Part shown: in pieces, positions 45,640 through 53,983 of the stretch
How the letters are laid out: the number at the start of each line of letters is the position of its first letter
How positions within the stretch are numbered: position 1 is the first letter of the stretch
DNA from: Adhaeretor mobilis
Lineage (GTDB): Bacteria > Planctomycetota > Planctomycetia > Pirellulales > Lacipirellulaceae
DNA: 64,000 nucleotides
Reading direction: 5' to 3'
NCBI RefSeq assembly: GCF_007741515.1
Contig: NZ_CP036263.1
Coordinates: 5,319,178 to 5,383,177 of the forward strand
Notes under the pieces: model-generated
What the model was told of the DNA's origin: nothing
Databases searched by the model: none
What the model saw: the letters and a program-made list of their open reading frames with translations, nothing else
Position numbers and translations under genes: made by a program

Positions 45640-46628
45640 ATCCGCACCAACAATTTCCCGGTCACCTTATCCTCCGCATCAATCGTGCTTGATTCTTGCA
45701 GGGCGTGCAATTCTGCGGTGTCTTCGAGCGTCGCGATGCGATCCACGCGCGTCTTCAACACGCCATCGGTGAGCCAGCGGTTAATGTCGTCAGCAGCGTT
45801 GGCTTGGGCCTTGGCCGACGCGAGGAACATCACGAAGCCGAGCAGCTTGTTGCAATTCGAGTAGAACGGGCCGACCGGGAATTCGGGGCGGGCGTCGCGA
45901 CCAGCCATGATGACCATACGACCGCCGAGGGTGAGCGACGCGAAGGCCGGCTCGAAGTTGGGCGTGCGAGCTGTCTCCCACCACACGTTCACGCCGTCGG
46001 GCAGTTCCTCTCGCACACGCTCCGCGACGTTTTCAGTACGATAGTTAATCACCAAATCCGCGCCGAGCCTCTGGCAGTACTCCACCTTGGCTTGATTGCT
46101 AGTCGTGGCGACAACGCGATTGCCGTGCGCTTTGGCCATTTGAACGACTGTGGAACCCACGCCGCCGCTACCGCCGCTCACGAGAACTGTTTCACCTTCT
46201 TGGATGCGAGCTTCCTCGACCAAACCTAGGTGAGCGGTGATCCCAACCAGTGCCGTTGCCGCAGCAGCTTCGTCGGTCACGCCCTCGGGCGTGGGATAGA
46301 GCCACTGCTCATCGACGGCCGCCAGTTCGGCAAACGTGCCTTGCCGGCCGAGTAATCCCTGGTTGGAGCCCCACACCCGATCACCCGGCTCGAACTTGGT
46401 AACATCGTCGCCCACGGCTTCTACCACGCCTGCTAAGTCGCACCCTACCACGAATGGCATGGGCAGCTCAAAGGGCACATGGCCGGCACGAATATACGTA
46501 TCCACGGGATTCAACGCGGCTACCTTCACCCGCACAAGTACCTGATTGGCAGTAAGAGTCGGATCGGGCAGTTCACCAACTTTGATGTTGCTAGCCGGGC
46601 CAGTTTGTTCGATGTACGCCGCTCGCAT
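45636..46628 (-). CDS. Quinone reductase-like zinc-free alcohol dehydrogenase family protein
   Basis: The 330-residue protein belongs to the MDR superfamily, in the zeta-crystallin/quinone oxidoreductase branch. Visible features are the N-terminal GroES-like domain (VKVAALNPVDTYIRAGHVP; VVGCDLAGVVEAVGDDV), the NADPH-binding Rossmann motif SGGSGGVGSTVVQMAKA, and NYRTENVAERVREELPDGV. The catalytic-zinc Cys of alcohol dehydrogenases is absent. It probably reduces quinones or activated alkenes with NADPH. ATG 46628 starts it. It is convergent with the cyclase and faces away from the GTPase genes. Confidence 0.92.
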   Translation of the reverse strand: MRAAYIEQTGPASNIKVGELPDPTLTANQVLVRVKVAALNPVDTYIRAGHVPFELPMPFVVGCDLAGVVEAVGDDVTKFEPGDRVWGSNQGLLGRQGTFAELAAVDEQWLYPTPEGVTDEAAAATALVGITAHLGLVEEARIQEGETVLVSGGSGGVGSTVVQMAKAHGNRVVATTSNQAKVEYCQRLGADLVINYRTENVAERVREELPDGVNVWWETARTPNFEPAFASLTLGGRMVIMAGRDARPEFPVGPFYSNCNKLLGFVMFLASAKAQANAADDINRWLTDGVLKTRVDRIATLEDTAELHALQESSTIDAEDKVTGKLLVRM

Positions 46629-46708
46629 CAGGAAACTCCAAGACGAAATGAAAGATTCGCCTACGTCACAACGTAGGCTGAGCTTATACTAGCGGAACAC
46701 ACATTTTT

Positions 46709-46862
46709 TTGAACCACAGAGGGCACAAAGACCACGGAGAAACTGAAGAGAACAAATAGGGTGCATGCGATTCATAAGGCACACCTTCAAGAGCAGTGCG
46801 TTTTGTGAAACTCACAGCCTACAATAGCTCTCTGTGAACCTCCGTGCTCTTTGTGGTTCAAA
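46709..46862. repeat. Inverted repeat, family A, copy 7
   Basis: The arms TTGAACCACAGAGGGCACAA (46709) and GTGCTCTTTGTGGTTCAA (46862) pair, and further arms lie inside. It lies upstream of the first GTPase gene. Confidence 0.8.
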
Positions 46863-46889
46863 TCCTAAAGCCACAACCGTAGTAAACGC

Positions 46890-48455
46890 TTGAATTGGTT
46901 CCCGAAAAAACTTGGCTGGGTTCTGCTCATTTATATGGGCCTGCTGGCCTATGCGCTGGTGGCTTGGTTGCCCTCGATCATCGACACCTACCAGCGCACT
47001 GCGGAAAGCAAGCCGGCGTTGGCTACGACCTATCTGGTGGGAGTATCGATTGGCGGGCTGGTGCTGTTGGGCATCTCGCTCTTCTTCCTGGGTCGTATGT
47101 GGCGGAATAGTTTGGCCAAACAACGTGATCGTACACGACGCTCAAAGAACCCTAGCGCGCTCTCACCGACGGAACGCCGCGCGGAACTCGATGCAAACCT
47201 TGCCCGCAGCGAGCAGTTCACCTCGGACGCCGCTGCCGATGAAGCGCTGCGCGAGCAGCTCAAGACGGACATGGAAGCGCTGGCTGCGAAGAGGGAAACG
47301 CAGCGTTTGGAAATCGTCGCGTTTGGCACGATTTCTAGCGGGAAGAGCTCGCTGCTGAATTCGCTGGCAGGTCGAGAAGTGTTTTCCTCGAATGTCGTCG
47401 GCGGCACCACCAGCGCGCGCAGTGAGATCCCTTGGCCGGGCAGCGATTCGGTCGTCTTGGTCGATACGCCGGGCCTGGCGGAAGTGCGGGGCGAGTCACG
47501 CGCAGCCATCGCGGCGGCGGCGGCCAACACGGCAGACTTGGTGCTACTGGTGGTCGATGGGCCGTTGAAATCTTACGAGGTGGAGCTAGTTGAAGTCCTC
47601 TTCGCGATGGAGAAGCGGCTGCTGGTGTGCCTCAACAAAGAGGATTGGTACGATCCGGCGGAGCAAAAGGAATTGCTCGCACAAATCTCTGAACAGTTGC
47701 CCAATGTTGAAGCGCCAGACGTCGTGGCCGTGCGAGCCGCGGAAGTCATGCGTCCCCGCGTGCGTGTACTTGCCGACGGCACTGAAAAAACCGAGTACGT
47801 GCCCACCCCGCCCGATGTCACACCGTTAGCCAGACGCATGCTGCGGGTTATCGAGCACGACGGCAAAGATATGCTCCTGGCCAATTTGCTACTGCAATCG
47901 CGTGGCTTGGTCGATGAAGCGAAAGATCGCGTGCGGGAGCAGCTCGACAAACGAGCCGACGAGATCATCACGAAATACATGTGGGCAGCGGGCGGCGCAG
48001 CAGGAATCAACCCGTTCCCGCTCCTCGATCTGGCCGGCGGCAGCGCGATCACGATGAAGATGGTGCTCGACTTGGCGAAGGTGTACCGACAAAAGCTCGA
48101 CGTCGATATGGCGGCCAAGATGCTCGAGCAGCTCGGCAAGAACTTGATTGCGATGGTCGGTGCCACAGTTGCCACACCTGCAGTGGCCGCGGGAATCGGT
48201 TCACTATTAAAGACCGTGCCGGGCATCGGCACAATCGCCGGCGGACTGGTGCAGGGCGTGACCCAGGCACTGGTGACCCGCTGGATTGGCAATGTGTTTG
48301 TCGAGTATCTTCGTAACGAAATGAAACCACCGGGCGGCGGTCTAGCCGAAATCGCTCGCGACCAGTGGGAGAAACTCACGCGGCCACAGAATTTGAAGAA
48401 GCTAATTCAGCTGGGTAGGGACGAATTGGATCATGAAGAACAGGATATTTTTTAA
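46890..48455 (+). CDS. Membrane-associated GTPase with DUF697-type C-terminus
   Basis: The 521-residue protein, starting at TTG 46890, has two N-terminal membrane helices (WVLLIYMGLLAYALVAWL; TYLVGVSIGGLVLLGISLFF), then a GTPase domain: P-loop GTISSGKS (146-153), G3 DTPG (192-195) and G4 NKED. Its C-terminal part has the DUF697-like helices INPFPLLDLAGGSAITMKMV and the Ala/Gly-rich ATPAVAAGIGSLLKTVPGIG. It resembles the YcjX/YcjF-linked and dynamin-like small GTPases that may act on membranes. The next gene encodes a second such GTPase, so they probably work as a pair. A family A repeat begins at its stop. Confidence 0.87.
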   Translation: MNWFPKKLGWVLLIYMGLLAYALVAWLPSIIDTYQRTAESKPALATTYLVGVSIGGLVLLGISLFFLGRMWRNSLAKQRDRTRRSKNPSALSPTERRAELDANLARSEQFTSDAAADEALREQLKTDMEALAAKRETQRLEIVAFGTISSGKSSLLNSLAGREVFSSNVVGGTTSARSEIPWPGSDSVVLVDTPGLAEVRGESRAAIAAAAANTADLVLLVVDGPLKSYEVELVEVLFAMEKRLLVCLNKEDWYDPAEQKELLAQISEQLPNVEAPDVVAVRAAEVMRPRVRVLADGTEKTEYVPTPPDVTPLARRMLRVIEHDGKDMLLANLLLQSRGLVDEAKDRVREQLDKRADEIITKYMWAAGGAAGINPFPLLDLAGGSAITMKMVLDLAKVYRQKLDVDMAAKMLEQLGKNLIAMVGATVATPAVAAGIGSLLKTVPGIGTIAGGLVQGVTQALVTRWIGNVFVEYLRNEMKPPGGGLAEIARDQWEKLTRPQNLKKLIQLGRDELDHEEQDIF

Positions 48456-48598
48456 CCACAAAGTACACAAAGAGGTTGCATAGTTGGCTATGCCGAATGA
48501 ATTTCCTAGATTTCATCGATTAGTGATTGGTAGTTTCTTTCACCAACTGCACATTTCCGATGGATTCTTTGTGACCTTTGTGTTCTTTGTGGTTCAAT
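48452..48598. repeat. Inverted repeat, family A, copy 8
   Basis: The left arm TTTAACCACAAAGTACACAA (48451) contains the stop codon of the upstream GTPase; the right arm TTGTGTTCTTTGTGGTTCA ends at 48596. It lies between the two GTPase genes. Confidence 0.8.
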
Positions 48599-48604
48599 AA
48601 GTCT

Positions 48605-49945
48605 ATGGCATCTCCATCAACAACAACCCACGACGCTGACTATGCCGATGCCTTGGAATCGGTTAAGGATGCCGTGTTGCGCATGAAGGGTTGCAATGAA
48701 GGGGAACGTACCGAGCTGATGCACGACCTGGCGCAGCTGGAGATGATGGCTGAGAAGTTGCAGGCGGGACGGGTTGAGATCGTCGTGTTCGGCGAGATAA
48801 GCACCGGCAAGAGCGCACTGATCAACGCCATGATTGGTGAAGACAAAGCGGGTGTAAACATCCGTGGCGGGTGGACCAAGGACGTGTGGCAGATTCCTTG
48901 GGACTCTTCGGGATACGAAATCTCTGGCTTTGCCGATTCTAAGGTCGTTTTCGTTGATACACCGGGCCTAAACGAAGTTGACGGTGCAGAGCGCGGCGAG
49001 CTGGCCCAACGTGCCGCCGAGCGAGCCGACATCGTACTGTTTGTGACGGATTCCGATCTAAACGAGACGGAATACTCAGCGTTGGTCGATTTGGCTGCGT
49101 TGCACAAGCCCTTGCTGTTGGTGCTTAACAAAACGGACCTTTATCGCAAGGAAGAGTTGGCCGATTTGCTATCGCTCTTCCGCGGCACTCGCCTGGCAGG
49201 CATTGTCGATCCGGAACATGTGGTCACCGCGCAGGCCAACCCGCGCGAGATGGAGTACGTTGTCGAGTCGGCCGATGGCAGCACGCGCACCGAGTACCGC
49301 AAACCTGAACCTCATGTGAGCGAAGTCACCACAGGCATTGTAAAGTTGCTGCAAGCCGAAGGAAAATCGTTGGTGGCGCTCAACGCCGCAATCTTTGCCG
49401 CTGACAAGAGCGATCGCATGGCGGCGATTCGCGTGAAGTATCGCGAAGAGACTGCCGCGAAGGTCATCTGGAGCTACGCGACAATCAAGTCGCTAGCCGT
49501 AGCACTTAACCCGGTGGCCGTGACCGACGTGCTAGGCGGTGCTGCCGTTGACGCCACGATGGTTGTAAACCTGGGAAAAATCTACGGCATCGAAGTCACG
49601 ATGGCCAACGCCCGAGAGCTAATTACTTCGATCCTCAAAGCGGCCGGCTGGGTCATGTTGGGGGAAGCGGTCGTGCACTATACGTCAAGTTTCTTCAAAG
49701 CCGTGACCTTCGGCTTCAGCACCATCGCCTCAGCCATTCCCCAAGGCGCGGCAGCCGGATACGGCTCGTACATCGTGGGACAAGCGGCGCGGTACTACTT
49801 TCAGCACGGTGCCAGCTGGGGTGAGAACGCACCGAAGCAAGTGGTGAGCCAAATCCTCGCGAACACGGACAAAGAGTCGGTCCTGGAGAAGCTCAAGGAC
49901 GAGATTCGTGAGAAGATCGCAAGGAACGAGCACGCGGATCGTTGA
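48605..49945 (+). CDS. Second GTPase of the pair, DUF697-type
   Basis: The ATG at 48605 gives 446 residues; the frame reaches back to 48578 without support. The P-loop is GEISTGKS (63-70), G3 is DTPG (118-121) and G4 is NKTD (LLVLNKTDLYRK). The C-terminus has the DUF697-like LAVALNPVAVTDVLGGAAVDA and hydrophobic stretches (KAAGWVMLGEAVVHYTSSFF; STIASAIPQGAAAGYGSYIV) that could enter or touch the membrane. Unlike the first GTPase it has no N-terminal helices. The two share the same order of domains, suggesting an old duplication or a heterodimer. Confidence 0.88.
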   Translation: MASPSTTTHDADYADALESVKDAVLRMKGCNEGERTELMHDLAQLEMMAEKLQAGRVEIVVFGEISTGKSALINAMIGEDKAGVNIRGGWTKDVWQIPWDSSGYEISGFADSKVVFVDTPGLNEVDGAERGELAQRAAERADIVLFVTDSDLNETEYSALVDLAALHKPLLLVLNKTDLYRKEELADLLSLFRGTRLAGIVDPEHVVTAQANPREMEYVVESADGSTRTEYRKPEPHVSEVTTGIVKLLQAEGKSLVALNAAIFAADKSDRMAAIRVKYREETAAKVIWSYATIKSLAVALNPVAVTDVLGGAAVDATMVVNLGKIYGIEVTMANARELITSILKAAGWVMLGEAVVHYTSSFFKAVTFGFSTIASAIPQGAAAGYGSYIVGQAARYYFQHGASWGENAPKQVVSQILANTDKESVLEKLKDEIREKIARNEHADR

Positions 49946-49952
49946 GTGGCGA

Positions 49953-50408
49953 TCAGCGATTGTCGACGCCTTCGAGATACTGCTTGAATACGCGTAGCGT
50001 TTCTTCGCTGACGTGATGCTCAATTCCCTCCGAGTCGATTGCCGCAATGGCGGGGCTGACGCCGAGAGCGATGAGAAATTGCTCGACGATTTCATGTCGT
50101 CGGCGCGACGCGGACGCCAGTTTTTCGCCTTTGGTCGTGAGTCGCAGCGGGCGATAGGGCTCGCTCTCGACAAGCCCCTCGCTTGCGAGCCGCGCAACGG
50201 TCTTCGTAATCGTCACGTGGCTCACGCCAAACAACCGCGCCAAGTCAGCTCCCCGGCATTCGCCCTTCTCGGCGATGGCGTCGGCAATCGCTTCGACGTA
50301 ATCCTCAGCCGTTTCCTGGGCGTGATCCGCCCGGGTGCGTTGGAAGGGTCGCGGTTGCTGCTTCGAGCTGGTTTTCTCTAATCGCTTCTTTTCTTGTGGG
50401 TTGGCCAT
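49953..50408 (-). CDS. mntR: Manganese-responsive DtxR/MntR-family repressor
   Basis: It senses Mn2+ (or Fe2+) and represses uptake genes by DNA binding. The 151-residue protein, from the ATG at 50408, has a winged helix-turn-helix (ADLARLFGVSHVTITKTVAR) and the metal ligands of MntR in the right places: Asp36 and Glu39 (AEDYVEAI), His105 (RRRHEIVEQF), and Glu127, Glu130 and His131 (SEGIEHH). No C-terminal SH3-like domain is present, so it is MntR rather than IdeR-type. Its 3' end faces the second GTPase, 8 bp away. Two matching palindromes lie about 185 bp upstream, before the DUF1559 gene. Confidence 0.93.
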   Translation of the reverse strand: MANPQEKKRLEKTSSKQQPRPFQRTRADHAQETAEDYVEAIADAIAEKGECRGADLARLFGVSHVTITKTVARLASEGLVESEPYRPLRLTTKGEKLASASRRRHEIVEQFLIALGVSPAIAAIDSEGIEHHVSEETLRVFKQYLEGVDNR

Positions 50409-50590
50409 TCGTTCATTCTCGCAAGAACCTGAACCGCCTGCTAGTTGCTGGAATAGACACTCTCCCATTTGTTGGCCATCGACTTTGGTCGACGATGGGC
50501 TGGTACCCAGAGCACGCGACGAGCAAGCTCGACGGCTAATGATGTAATTCCGGCCATTGGTCAGAATCTCATTTGCTGACTTGACAGAAG

Positions 50591-50606
50591 TTTAGCAACG
50601 GCTAAA
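50591..50606. promoter_or_regulatory. MntR/DtxR-type operator-like palindrome, site 1
   Basis: TTTAGCAACGGCTAAA is a perfect six-base inverted repeat around four bases, like known DtxR/MntR-family operators. It stands 49 bp before the DUF1559 start and 182 bp before mntR on the other strand. Confidence 0.6.
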
Positions 50607-50616
50607 TTAACCGGGG

Positions 50617-50632
50617 TTTAACCAAGGCTAAA
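50617..50632. promoter_or_regulatory. MntR/DtxR-type operator-like palindrome, site 2
   Basis: TTTAACCAAGGCTAAA differs from site 1 in one half by a single base. The two sites are centred 26 bp apart, and TTAA follows both. Confidence 0.55.
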
Positions 50633-50655
50633 TTAACTCGTACTGGAACTCCCTT

Positions 50656-51726
50656 ATGAAGTTTTCAAATCATATTCGCCCAAAAGCCGGCTTTACGCTC
50701 GTCGAATTACTGGTCGTAATAGCCATTATCGGTGTGCTCATCGGGCTGCTACTACCTGCCGTTCAGGCGGCACGTGAGGCGGCACGACGGAGCCAATGCA
50801 TGAACCATCTCAGGCAAATCGGCCTCGCCATGCAGAACTACGAGAGCGCTCGTGGCGTACTGCCGCCGGGCTATCGGTCGAATTCGCACTCCGCGTCTGT
50901 TGTTTCGCGGGATACGACTACTTGGGATGCAGAGCCGGGCTGGGGTTGGGGAGCGCATTTGCTCGACCATATGGAGCAGTCGAGCATCTCGGCAGGTGTC
51001 CAACTGGATGAACCGATCTGGCATGTCGACCACCGGTCGTTGATTCGCACTCAGGTTTCCACCTTCCTATGCCCGTCGTCTACCGGAGATACCGAGTCGT
51101 TTCTCTTGCAGGACGAATCCGGCACCTCACTTTCGCTTTCTGGCGGCAATGTCGAACTAGCACGCTCGCACTATGTCGCCAGTCACGGGCAGGAATCGTG
51201 CTGGGGAGAGTGCGGTGGCAACCCCTCGCAGGTGATTTTCTCGGACATCTATAGCCAAGCAAAGCAAACCATCAATCACCAACGCGACGTATCCCAAATT
51301 GCGGACGGGCCGTTCTATCGCAATTCCAAGACTCGCTTCAAAGAGATTACCGACGGTCTCTCGAATACGATTTTCCTTGGCGAGCACTCCTCGTCACTCA
51401 GCGAAAAAACTTGGGTGGGTGTCGTGCCGGGCGCGTTTGTGCATCCACTATTCAGTTCGCCTGAGAACGGCGTTGATTCGGCCGCCACGTTGGTGCTCGT
51501 TCACGCGGGTCCCTCCGGCGGCGAGGAAGATGCCAACGGCCTGCCGATCATCCATCCGGTGAATTTTCCCGCGTATCACGTAGGGCAGATGTATTCCGAA
51601 CACCCTGGCGGTGGCAACGTAGGCCTGGGTGACGGTTCCACACGGTTCGTCGCCAACGAGGTCGACCTGTTCGTGTGGGCCGAGTGGTCGAGCATCGCCG
51701 AAGGCGAGGTCCAGAACGAAATGTAG
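50656..51726 (+). CDS. DUF1559 prepilin-like protein
   Basis: The 356-residue product has a type IV prepilin N-terminus: a short basic leader, GFTLVELLVVIAIIGVLIGL (cleavage after Gly, then the hydrophobic helix), and AAREAARRSQCMNHLRQIGL. The rest is the DUF1559 domain, ending with the H-x9-DG-like motif (YHVGQMYSEHPGG, then NVGLGDGSTRF). This is one of the most abundant families in planctomycetes; its role is unknown, possibly in surface filaments or secretion. Tandem MntR-type palindromes lie directly upstream. A small lipoprotein gene follows on the same strand. Confidence 0.95.
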   Translation: MKFSNHIRPKAGFTLVELLVVIAIIGVLIGLLLPAVQAAREAARRSQCMNHLRQIGLAMQNYESARGVLPPGYRSNSHSASVVSRDTTTWDAEPGWGWGAHLLDHMEQSSISAGVQLDEPIWHVDHRSLIRTQVSTFLCPSSTGDTESFLLQDESGTSLSLSGGNVELARSHYVASHGQESCWGECGGNPSQVIFSDIYSQAKQTINHQRDVSQIADGPFYRNSKTRFKEITDGLSNTIFLGEHSSSLSEKTWVGVVPGAFVHPLFSSPENGVDSAATLVLVHAGPSGGEEDANGLPIIHPVNFPAYHVGQMYSEHPGGGNVGLGDGSTRFVANEVDLFVWAEWSSIAEGEVQNEM

Positions 51727-51824
51727 TTTCGGTGGTTCGAGAACTACCGATCGACCCAAGCGTCGGCTCTACGAGCCACGGCTTTTTCCTCAACAACTCG
51801 ACAAACTTCAGACGAAGAAATTCC

Positions 51825-52148
51825 ATGACAAGATTCACCCATCGCTTAACCTGCTGCTGTCTAGCTCTGAGCCTGATGCCACTTCCAGGCTGCGGGAATT
51901 CTATCGAGACAGGCCCAGCGGCTTACGCCAATCTGCAATCGCTGTACTTAGTGTCCAACCAGCGCGATGCAAAAAAGTTGGAAGAAGTGGCTCAACATAT
52001 TGCCGAACAACGCCAAACGGGGGAGATTTCCGCTGCGGAGGAAGAATCGCTTGTCGAGATCATTAACGATGCGAGGGGTGGTAATTGGCAAGCGGCTAAT
52101 AAGGCGGCCCGAGCGTTGATGGAAGCACAAATACACCTCAATCGCTAA
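51825..52148 (+). CDS. Small lipoprotein, unknown function
   Basis: From the ATG at 51825 the product has 107 residues. The N-terminus is a lipoprotein signal peptide with a lipobox: TCCCLALSLMPLPGCGN, with lipidated Cys in LPGC. The mature part is helical (LQSLYLVSNQRDAKKLEEVA; NWQAANKAARALMEAQIHL). It follows the DUF1559 gene by 98 bp and is likely co-transcribed with it. Its stop overlaps the stop of the convergent SGNH-hydrolase gene by two bases. No family recognised. Confidence 0.8.
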   Translation: MTRFTHRLTCCCLALSLMPLPGCGNSIETGPAAYANLQSLYLVSNQRDAKKLEEVAQHIAEQRQTGEISAAEEESLVEIINDARGGNWQAANKAARALMEAQIHLNR

Positions 52149-53248
52149 ACACCAGCCCAGGCACACCGCCTAGGTCGGAGAAGAACACTCAGAGTCGCCA
52201 TGGCTGACAAGACTAGCGTCGTGGGTTCAGGGACTCCCGCAACATTTGACAATGGGGGTCGATAGGTGCGTTGCCAAGCGATGAAATCTTCTCCACCTCG
52301 GTCGCTACCGTAGTCCGAACTCCAAATATTGAGATCAAGGTCATCTACGAACTCGTCATTGTTGAAGTCTGTGTATCCAGAGAGAGGATGGTCTGAAACA
52401 ACATCCCAGATAGTTTGTTGGAGTATATCGTTCAACCCAGGAGTAGTGGCACTCTCGTCTCCGTAAGAAATCGTTGGCCGTGCTAAACCTACGGGAGATG
52501 TCTTAAAGAACATTGAGTAAAAAGTCATTGCCGCCATGTAGCGGCCTTCGTCGGTGAGGTGAATCAAGTCGCGGTAGAAGTAGTTAAGGCTTGTGACTCC
52601 AGGGATGGTCCCTGCCGCAATCTGCTTATCTAACTCAAACAAGACTTCCCCGGCCGGGACTACGTAAACCGTTGCGTCGGTTAGTTCTCTCACATCTTCT
52701 AGGAGATGCTCGTAGTACTCTCTCTGGCTTCTCGTCGCAGTAGTTGGATCATCGACAAACGGGGTCTCCCACTCAGACTGGTAAGGCCAAGTCGTTTGGC
52801 CTGGCCAGGTCGCGTAAATATAGAAAACGGTGTCTGCGTTTTGGGGATTCTGCTGAGCCAAGGAGATGAATGTCAGGATGGAATCTATGTCATCTTGGAG
52901 TGTAGAACTTTGCGTGAGGTGAGGTTGCATCGTGACAAAGTCCCACTCGTAGTTTGGCAAAGCATTAGGGAATTTATCGTAGGGGGATCGGGGCGTAATG
53001 CACACTGTGTCTGGATCCGCGACGATCGAGTGCAACGCCGAGCTACAGCGAATATGCGGAACCGTTTCGTGACTACCCCCTTCGGCAAGAACTATTTGCT
53101 CAAAACCAGAGAGAAGCTCTTGGCCGTTGCTGAATTTAAAGCCATCTTGTGTAAAGCTATTGCCAATAGAATAGCTAGTTGTCTGCGAGCGAGCGGGGGC
53201 TACAGCCATAGCGGCAACCAATAGGCCTAATACAATGCTGAGCTTCAT
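52145..53248 (-). CDS. SGNH-hydrolase-like PEP-CTERM protein with dockerin-like loops
   Basis: From the ATG at 53248 (GAGGAA upstream) the product has 367 residues: a signal peptide (KLSIVLGLLVAAMAVAPARS), an SGNH-type hydrolase domain with the catalytic block SIGNSFTQDG and the Asp/His block FYRDLIHLTDEG, one dockerin-like calcium loop (DFNNDEFVDDLDLNIWSSDY), and a PEP-CTERM anchor (VPEPTTLVLSAMATLSVLL, then RPRR). SGNH enzymes are esterases, often removing acetyl groups from sugars. It is likely exported and anchored by the exosortase system. A longer paralogue lies at 53984. Confidence 0.85.
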   Translation of the reverse strand: MKLSIVLGLLVAAMAVAPARSQTTSYSIGNSFTQDGFKFSNGQELLSGFEQIVLAEGGSHETVPHIRCSSALHSIVADPDTVCITPRSPYDKFPNALPNYEWDFVTMQPHLTQSSTLQDDIDSILTFISLAQQNPQNADTVFYIYATWPGQTTWPYQSEWETPFVDDPTTATRSQREYYEHLLEDVRELTDATVYVVPAGEVLFELDKQIAAGTIPGVTSLNYFYRDLIHLTDEGRYMAAMTFYSMFFKTSPVGLARPTISYGDESATTPGLNDILQQTIWDVVSDHPLSGYTDFNNDEFVDDLDLNIWSSDYGSDRGGEDFIAWQRTYRPPLSNVAGVPEPTTLVLSAMATLSVLLRPRRCAWAGV

Positions 53249-53983
53249 ATGTCGGTTCCTCGCCAGAATCTGTGGGTGAAAATATGCAACATCACGACAG
53301 TGGGACCTCCGCTCAGGCTCGACAGAGGGGCTAGCCAACTCTCCTGGTGTATACATTTGTCAATTCAAACCACACATTTTGAACACCTAAGTCATCTGAT
53401 GGTCAGTTTGAGAACCCCAAAAAAAACACTGCATGTTAGCTTCAAATCTCCTGTTTGCCCGGAATCTACCCACAGATTCTGGTGAGGAGGCCATATATCC
53501 GCTACACCAACGTGTACTGATGAATGGGAGCAAACTAAGAGCTCCCCATTCGAATATATGCCCCCGCTATCCTTCCTATTCTAGCAGCAGGCCCTGAATC
53601 CCAACAATAAAAAACGCGACTGTTTCGTGTAACGTAGAAACTAGCACAACACGCAAAAGCGCACTTGCAGCCATATTTTCACTAGAACCACCTCAATCGA
53701 GTATTCGCAAACACTTCAGCCGTCTGAAGTATTACGAATATTCTTGCCAGCCTGCTTCCAGCGGCGTTCATTGCTCCGCAGGCTGCTCATTTCTTGTGAG
53801 GATCTCGTGCTTAGCGAATCCCAAACAATTTGACGTGTCTGTCACCCGCGATTACGATCAACGCTATGCGAAGTGCTTGAGGATACTGAGGAGACTCTCG
53901 GCACCCACCAGCTGTCTGAGGACATTGCTAAGCTACTCGAGCCGCATGCGTTTGCGGGCGCGGCCCTGAAACGGAACGGAACC
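53249..53983. other. Divergent intergenic region between the two SGNH genes
   Basis: About 735 bp separate the divergent paralogues. No gene, RNA or long repeat was recognised; short A-tracts occur near 53420. Promoters of both genes should lie here. Confidence 0.45.
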
